A stretch of DNA of 64,000 nucleotides from Eumeta japonica (taxonomy: Eukaryota > Arthropoda > Insecta > Lepidoptera > Psychidae), in the NCBI GenBank assembly GCA_005406025.1, contig BGZK01000078.1, positions 744,001 to 808,000 on the forward strand, in the 5' to 3' direction. Below are positions 58,351-64,000 of this stretch, piece by piece. Position 1 is the first letter of the stretch; each line of letters opens with the position of its first letter. The translations under genes and the position numbers were made by a program. The notes beneath the pieces are model-generated. The model worked only from the letters and a program-made list of their open reading frames with translations. It was not told the DNA's origin and did not search any database.

Positions 58351-61300
58351 CAGACAGGCGATCCATATTCTAGAACTGTTGAGATATTTGAATCGGTCAT
58401 TACGGTATAGGCGGTCCGGTGGACGTGAAGCATTGTATTTAAACCGAAAGGAGGACGAATAATTTTTAACAGCGAGTGATAAACCATAAATTTCGTACTA
58501 CTCGCTCGGTGGTTCTTAGAACACCCAAAGTCATCATGGTGACAATGGTTGTCGCAAATCCCCAATCAGAACTCAGCGTAAACAACTTACCTGAACTATC
58601 TTATTCTAAAACAAAAAAAATGTGTGTAGTAAATAAATTAGTTGTGATACGGTACAGTCCTGACGCATCAATAAATTTAAAATTAATATTTTTAAATTTG
58701 TTGATGGGTTTGTGTTTGTGTCTGTGACAGAAATGTAATGGTTTTTTTTCAGTGTGTATTGTTGTTGTTGGTGAAGTAACGATTTTGATGCTCTATAGCT
58801 GCTTGGTTTAAATACTAATCCTCAATTTATATTTTAGTGTTTTCGACCTCGATTCCGAATTAACTTAACATAACGCAATATCATTTTTGAATCGGAACTC
58901 ATTTATTTGATTACATCACCAAGTGTTTGAATCATCAATACGAAATTTATGACTAAAATAATTCTAAAATGTGAACCAAAATAGTGATACTGCGTAAGTT
59001 CTCCTAACAATTTATTTTGTGATATCAAACAAACGGACAGGCCAACATACGTCTTTCAGTCATATTTATTAAATACATTAATTTATGTAACTTTGATTAT
59101 TTCTAATTATCTCAATTCTGTATATGAATTGCTGAAATTGAGGTGACGAATTGGAAATTTTGGTGGTAAGAATCTCGATTTTTCTTAGAAAATACGAAAT
59201 ATGTGATCCGAATTTAAATTGTCGGTTGCCGTTACATGGCTTATTAATTTTTATAATAAGGGAATAAATATAAAAGGTGCCTCCATTAAAACTGAAATTC
59301 GTATTTTACATTTAAATGGAGCTGAGTTAAGCTCACAAATTTACGTAGATAAATACAAACACTTTAAAATATCAGTTGGATATTTTGAAGTTTTTTTGTA
59401 AACGTAAAAAAAAACTGTTTTGTCGCATGCGGCCTATAAAAATAAGCAAAAGTATGCAGTACCGTGGTGTACGCGCGACACGGGGTGCTTCACTCCACGT
59501 CGAATTAATAATTTATCACTGTAATAGTCTATCAATAATTGATTCTATGCTCACGTGGATGTAGGCGTGCTCAAATTTAGTCGGGTAAATGTCGTTTATG
59601 TATTTGATACGTGTCTATTTATAAGTTCAATTACGATGTCAGGAAAGTAGGGCCTACTGCTGAATCCTTTTTGCCTAGTCTATGATATTTCATTTATACA
59701 GGTTTTAAATAAAATGTGTCTGTTATATTTTTCCATAGAAATATCTCTTGTATTTACTAACATATTCGGAATGTTAGAGGTTCATCTCATTCGAAATCAA
59801 GTTTTGAAGATCGAACGCATCCATCAGAGGAATATCTAAAAAAAAAAATCTGCACCGAATGTAAAGGGGACAGCGACAGAAAAAGATAAATGCCATATCA
59901 AAAGATTCTTATCATTTTTTTCTTAACTCTCGGATCTTAAAGCAACGTAAGCGCAGGTAGTGGATTCAAATAGTACGGCTCGCCGCACGCGAACGCCGAT
60001 TATTTCCAAACGACGCCGAAGCTTTGCACGAGGCTGTGTGTTCTGAAATACCCTTATTTTATATTTCTTTTGAGGCATTCCGGTATTCTTCGAAAGGGTC
60101 TTTTTGATGTATTTATCGGAGAGAAAAAAAAAAAGATTAAGAGTATCAACGATTTCGGTTTACTGCTATAGACATAAAACTCCATTCGGGACCATAAGTT
60201 CTTTAAATAAATATTGAAAGTAACAATCAACAAAATGCGGGCGCCTTAAGAAATAGTCCGTATGCAAAAAGTATTACTTTCAATTATTTATTTATAAAAC
60301 AATACATTGCCTATCTGACTCAGGTGCCATTGCATAGCTCAAGACCTAGAAAAGTAAAATGGCGTTAAAAATTAAATTACAGGAAAAGAATTATAAAAAA
60401 AAAAAAATTTTCAACTACTAATGAAGTCACGAGTGGCTACTGGGTATACTAAATTTGTCTGGTATCGAACAGTCAAACTTATTTTCATACATACGTCTCG
60501 GAATAATAATTCCAATACTAAATTAATGACATGCTAACATCTTTTACAAATTTGTACGAGTTTCTTACAAAATGTGTGTAGGAGTTTATATACAATACTG
60601 TCAGTGACACACAATAGGGAATTCTTCCATTGGAGTTCTTGTTTTTTGGAGAGTTCTTATCGAACTAATATAAACAAAATTATATTAAATAAAATAACAC
60701 AACATATTCGCATGCCAAATTTAATAAATAACTCCATCCACTCTATTTTATTTAATCTATGAAAATACAAAAATAGATATAGTGGAAAATAACAAATAAC
60801 AATGTATATTATATTCCCTTATATTGTGCAGTTTGAAATTAAAATATACGTTGAAGTTTTCCAAATTAAATAACACGCATCTTTCCCAGATACAAACTTT
60901 GAAACATAATCCATTTTTATAACAGTATACCGACATTCGCGTATGTGGATAGACTATAAAAAAATTATAATATTATGATCACATGTTACCGTAAACCCGA
61001 ATGAGATTATGTAGTATAATATATTTGAAACTTATAAACCTTTAAATGCTGTCATTTAATAGATAACACAAAAATATTTACTACCATAGCAGATTACGAA
61101 TTCTTAATAACTAATAATAGGTATAAGGAGTCACTTTTACTAAAGCAGCTTATCATGAGTAAATTCGTCACTCCTAAAAGCTTACCTACTTTCTTCGACT
61201 ATCAACCCTACATATGGTAGGTGAAGTGCAGCAGTTCTCACAAAGCGGTGCCGCGTCATTGTATGCCGCTTTGATCATACAAAGTGGCTCGCGAAAAGAT

Positions 61301-61510
61301 GTCTGGGTGCGAGCTTTTGCAGGTGGACAGGATCAACTTGTATATGACATCGTGTTCCCGGGTCTAAATTATAAAATCTAAATATATATTTTTTTGACTA
61401 TCTACTATAAAAGTTATTGTTTTCACTCAGACTTTAGAAAATCAAGTTTATACCATATATTGACGTCTTAAGGTCTAAGAATATATTTTAACCATTCTCC
61501 GGGTGATGTT
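58351..61510. other. Long AT-rich non-coding stretch
   Basis: Pockets of higher GC lie at 59940-60030 (TACGGCTCGCCGCACGCGAA) and 61195-61360 (CAAAGCGGTGCCGCGTCATT). The frames at 58338-58727 have no motif. Nothing is assigned. Confidence 0.45.
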
Positions 61511-61512
61511 TG

Positions 61513-61552
<40 letters not shown>

Positions 61553-61587
61553 TGTCTGTCTGTGCATGCGTGCATGCGTGCGTGTGT
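61511..61587. repeat. Compound (TC)n(TG)n microsatellite with GTGCA-type tail
   Basis: A TC run to about 61535 passes directly into a TG run to about 61554, then TCTGTCTGTGCATGCGTGCA, TGCGTGCGTGTG. Tracts like this readily change length. Confidence 0.97.
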
Positions 61588-61744
61588 TTTTACTTTAAAA
61601 TTTAAATTCAAAAATCTTTTTTTCTACAGTTCATACGTAGGGTACAATGAAAATTACTGGAATGAATGAGAAAAAATTATTATGAAAGGTCAAAAATGAA
61701 ACAATTTTGTTTCTCAAAACATTCTCCTTTAGTATAAATGCACT

Positions 61745-62600
61745 TTTTCCTTCAAAAAGAAAACAATTTTGAAAAGATTTGTGCCACTCCTCCCTGGTGA
61801 CCTAGAAAACATGTTTTTCATACTCTTCGACAGCCTCTTGTGGTGATAAAAATAGTTGACCGTATAAGTGGTTTTTAGTTTTTGCAAACAAAAAAGTCAC
61901 AAGTTGCCAAGTTGAAACTGTATGTAGAAATTTGTATAAGTTCTACGTTTTTCTCCTTCGAAAATTTGTCTACTTGACCGTGTCTGGCCGTGTCACGTTG
62001 TCGTGGTGTAAGATGATATTACGTTTACGGTTACTTTTATGGAATTCATCAATAACTTTTGGCAAACAAATGGTCGTATACCAATCCCTATTCACGGTAT
62101 GATAATTCTGCGCCGCAAAAGTAGACACGTATTCAGTTTTATAAACGAGAAAGTCAATCACCCGCTTAGGGGCACTTCGCTGGCTTGCCACTTTGGTTGG
62201 TTTCGGCTCTACTCAGTAGACACAAACGATCGATTGCTGCTTTGTTTTGGGGTCATAGCAATAAAGCTATGTTTCGCCACCTTTTATTATGGCCCACACT
62301 AAATTTGACGCCCGTTTCTTGAATCTGGTAAGCATGGCATTGCACTAAGTGACGCGGTCCGTTTTTTGAGCCTCACTTAAACTGTGTGGGATACACCGCA
62401 AGCATAGCTTTTTTATAACCTAATGTTTATGTAGGATTCAATGTGTTTAATTCATGCTTATGCCTAATGATACCCGAAGCTCATGGTAGATCACATGTCT
62501 GTTTTTTTTTTGTTCATACGGTGCACAGAATCAATGTTTTTGTTGTTTACAGAGGTGGAAAGATGATCATCAAGAAATTTGTCACTGAGTTCCAGTGACA
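61745..62600 (-). pseudogene. Mariner transposase relic, minus strand
   Basis: On the minus strand it shows DDHLSTSVNNKNIDSVHRMN, GPRHLVQCHAYQIQETGVKF (the CNAMLTRF region in another frame), then PQNKAAIDRLCLLSRAE (shifted), NRDWYTTICLPKVIDEFHKS, NRKRNIILHHDN with the second catalytic aspartate kept, SKEKNVELIQ, FNLATCDFFVCKN with the third aspartate kept, and a C-terminus ending KKCIYTKGECFEKQ. The first aspartate block (GDEKW) is damaged. It is the same lineage as the relic at 47 kb but without the LINE insert. Upstream similarity stops exactly at a 14-bp-arm hairpin (62574-62606). Confidence 0.88.
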
Positions 62601-62606
62601 AATTTC
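62574..62606. repeat. Perfect short hairpin at the mariner boundary
   Basis: GAAATTTGTCACTG (62574-62587) is reverse-complementary to 62593-62606, with a 5-base loop. The left arm corresponds to mariner coding sequence (the EFRDG codons); the right arm is its inverted copy and no mariner sequence follows. Confidence 0.93.
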
Positions 62607-62910
62607 GTGAGTTATAAATATCCTAATCAATAAATGATAATGACATTATAACACATTTTAGTTGAAGTATATTATCATATACAGATTTTATGACATTGAA
62701 CACTAAATTATACATCTCATTGGAATCATCACAACATTGTAGATCAAGAATTCTCTGTATGATTTTTTTTTTAAGTTAATTAAACGTTTTTCATTTACTG
62801 GTATAAATCGTATCTCTCTTTTTAGTGTACTTTTAGTTGGTATTTTGTAAAACGCTAATTGATCATTCTTGTCTGTCCTTAAATTACAATTTAAGAATAG
62901 ACCAGAATTT
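62607..62910. other. AT-rich spacer, nothing recognised
   Basis: The stretch between the mariner hairpin and the next hairpin has no coding or repeat signal. Confidence 0.5.
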
Positions 62911-63000
62911 ATTTATACAAATATCGAACTACAAATAAAAAAAATATTATTACTAAATAATTAATATATTTTTTATTTGTAGTTCGATATTTGTATAAAT
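62911..63000. repeat. Hairpin with 30-bp perfect arms
   Basis: The arm 62911-62940 (ATTTATACAAATATCGAACT...) is exactly reverse-complementary to 62971-63000; the stem extends inward imperfectly (AAAATATT against AATATATT). The total loop is at most 30 bases. It lies 31 bases from the point where the LINE endonuclease frame ends. Confidence 0.96.
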
Positions 63001-63024
63001 ACTATATGTAATTTACAATTCTCG

Positions 63025-63600
63025 TAAGATCTAAAAGAGAATTAATAAATTACAACATTCAAAAAATTCCAGAATCCTGCTGCTGTGATTTGTAACACTT
63101 AATAAATTTACGTTAAAGTCACCACAGACTATAATGTATTTATTCTTATTACTGACTGTAAAGTCAGGCGTGATCCACGATCGATTAAAATATTTCATAG
63201 GGTGAATGGGAGGTCTGTACTTTATCATCACAACAAGCTGCTCGATCTCGATAACGCATTTAACAGAGAGGTCCACGATGTCTGTTCTTTCCTTGAATTT
63301 CGAGTTATTTCGTATATTAATAAAAGAACCACCACGCATTGCGCCGCCCCTGGTAAAGCAGCTAGCAACTCGATGATTAACAAAACCAAGAAGAAGCTGA
63401 TAGTCTCTAAGCCAGTATTCCGTAGTACAGAGTATATCAATCTTAGCACCGTCCATAAACGGCTCAATTTCCAGCTCCTTGTTCTCCATACCTCGAATAA
63501 TTTGGTGCATCAGGTTGAGAAAACAACGGCTTTAAATATAATTTTTATTGTTGGAGTGTCATTTTTCGGTAATACACTAATATGATCTTGCAAATTACTA
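63025..63600 (-). pseudogene. LINE endonuclease relic, 5' part of ORF2
   Basis: The minus-strand frame 63031-63510 (159 residues, uninterrupted) shows IRGMENKELEIEPFM, DILCTTEYWL with the catalytic glutamate, LGFVNHRVASCFTRGGAMRG, KERTDIVDLSVKCVIEIEQL, and YIIVCGDFNVNLL with the GDFN metal-binding motif. This matches the apurinic-type endonuclease of CR1/Jockey-like LINEs. It ends just after GDFNVNLL...ILEFF, before the SDH motif that should close the domain, next to the 62911-63000 hairpin. The RT that should follow is absent. The plus-strand frame 63202-63585 and the minus frame 63228-63467 are shadows. Confidence 0.88.
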
Positions 63601-63800
63601 GAGTCACTCTCTGTTATATCATCATTCTTATTAATATTTGTTTGGAATAATTGTGAGTTTTTATTATTACCAAGAAAGATCTGTTTTTTCTGGTGAGTTA
63701 ATTTAAATAACTTAGGGTTTCTTTCTGTTAGATCTGCCCGTTTAAATCCATATAGCTCTGCATTTCAACAGAATCTCCAGATTCAATCGAGCCATAATTA
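63601..63800 (-). pseudogene. Possible ORF1-tail or linker of the same LINE
   Basis: A minus-strand frame upstream of the endonuclease reads AELYGFKRADLTERNPKLFK then LTHQKKQIFLGNNKN and continues for about 60 codons. It has no motif; its position suggests the upstream coding part of the element. Confidence 0.35.
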
Positions 63801-63826
63801 CATTCTTGTAATTATGAGACTCGATT
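63785..63826. repeat. Hairpin with a small bulge
   Basis: AATCGAG (63785-63791) pairs with CTCGATT (63820-63826), and CATAATTAC (63793-63801) pairs with GTAATTATG (63808-63816). There is a short unpaired bulge and a 6-base loop. It belongs to the same type of foldbacks seen elsewhere in the window. Confidence 0.85.
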
Positions 63827-64000
63827 TGTACGGTTGATTCAGATAAACTCTCTTGCAAATGGTGCATTTATACCTGTAGACCTTGACACTCATAATTCCT
63901 CTCAATCACTTTCTTTTTTATAAAATTTTACACTTTTTTTTTAATTTTGTAGATTTATATAATTTAAAATTTTCTTTTTATTTAATTAGTTTTTCTTTAA
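63827..64000. other. AT-rich end of window
   Basis: Poly(T)- and poly(A)-rich sequence with no feature. The LINE may extend past the window edge. Confidence 0.5.

Overview
The window looks like about 64 kb of AT-rich nuclear DNA from an animal, most probably a moth or butterfly. The case for Lepidoptera rests on the mix of degenerate mobile elements: DD34D mariner relics, Jockey-like, CR1-like and RTE-like non-LTR retrotransposons, a THAP-domain relic, and dispersed non-coding repeats that I recall from lepidopteran genomes. The organism call is an inference; I could not run a search. I found no convincing host exon, no tRNA or rRNA gene, and no intact transposase or reverse transcriptase. 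The DNA is probably intergenic or from a very large intron. Nearly every recognisable coding stretch is a decayed mobile element, and most other open frames are chance frames in AT-rich DNA or antisense shadows of those elements. Layout, 1-15 kb: two members of one short dispersed repeat (1.4 and 3.4 kb), one arm of a nearly identical inverted pair (2.24-2.72 kb, partner at 50.5 kb), a degenerate reverse-transcriptase relic on the minus strand (7.06-8.76 kb), a long dispersed repeat with purine-rich sub-repeats (10.1-11.56 kb), a GC-rich block (12.0-12.4 kb) and a tRNA-like SINE head (12.44 kb). 15-21 kb: a THAP zinc-finger relic ending in a long perfect hairpin, a mariner N-terminal relic, and directly against it a roughly 3 kb degenerate Jockey-like LINE on the minus strand with ORF1 tail, endonuclease, reverse transcriptase and C-terminus. 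21-40 kb: further copies of both dispersed repeats, one interrupted by an element with inverted ends, an RTE-like relic (33.4-33.8 kb), several GC-rich non-coding blocks and a mariner C-terminal relic (39.7 kb). 46-51 kb: a mariner relic split by a 5'-truncated LINE, then a foldback element of about 1.36 kb carrying the second arm of the inverted pair. 54-64 kb: a 5'-truncated RTE-like 3' end with AATAAA and an (AAT)n tail, a very GC-rich block (58.1-58.35 kb), a mariner relic on the minus strand (61.7-62.6 kb) and the endonuclease end of another LINE (63.0-63.8 kb). The most unusual window-wide feature is about ten short, near-perfect hairpins (arms 13-30 bp, tiny loops). Several sit exactly where the homology of a truncated mobile element stops, which suggests that snap-back repair or replication truncated those copies. 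The genes do not form a pathway; this is a record of successive insertions and decay around possible conserved non-coding blocks.
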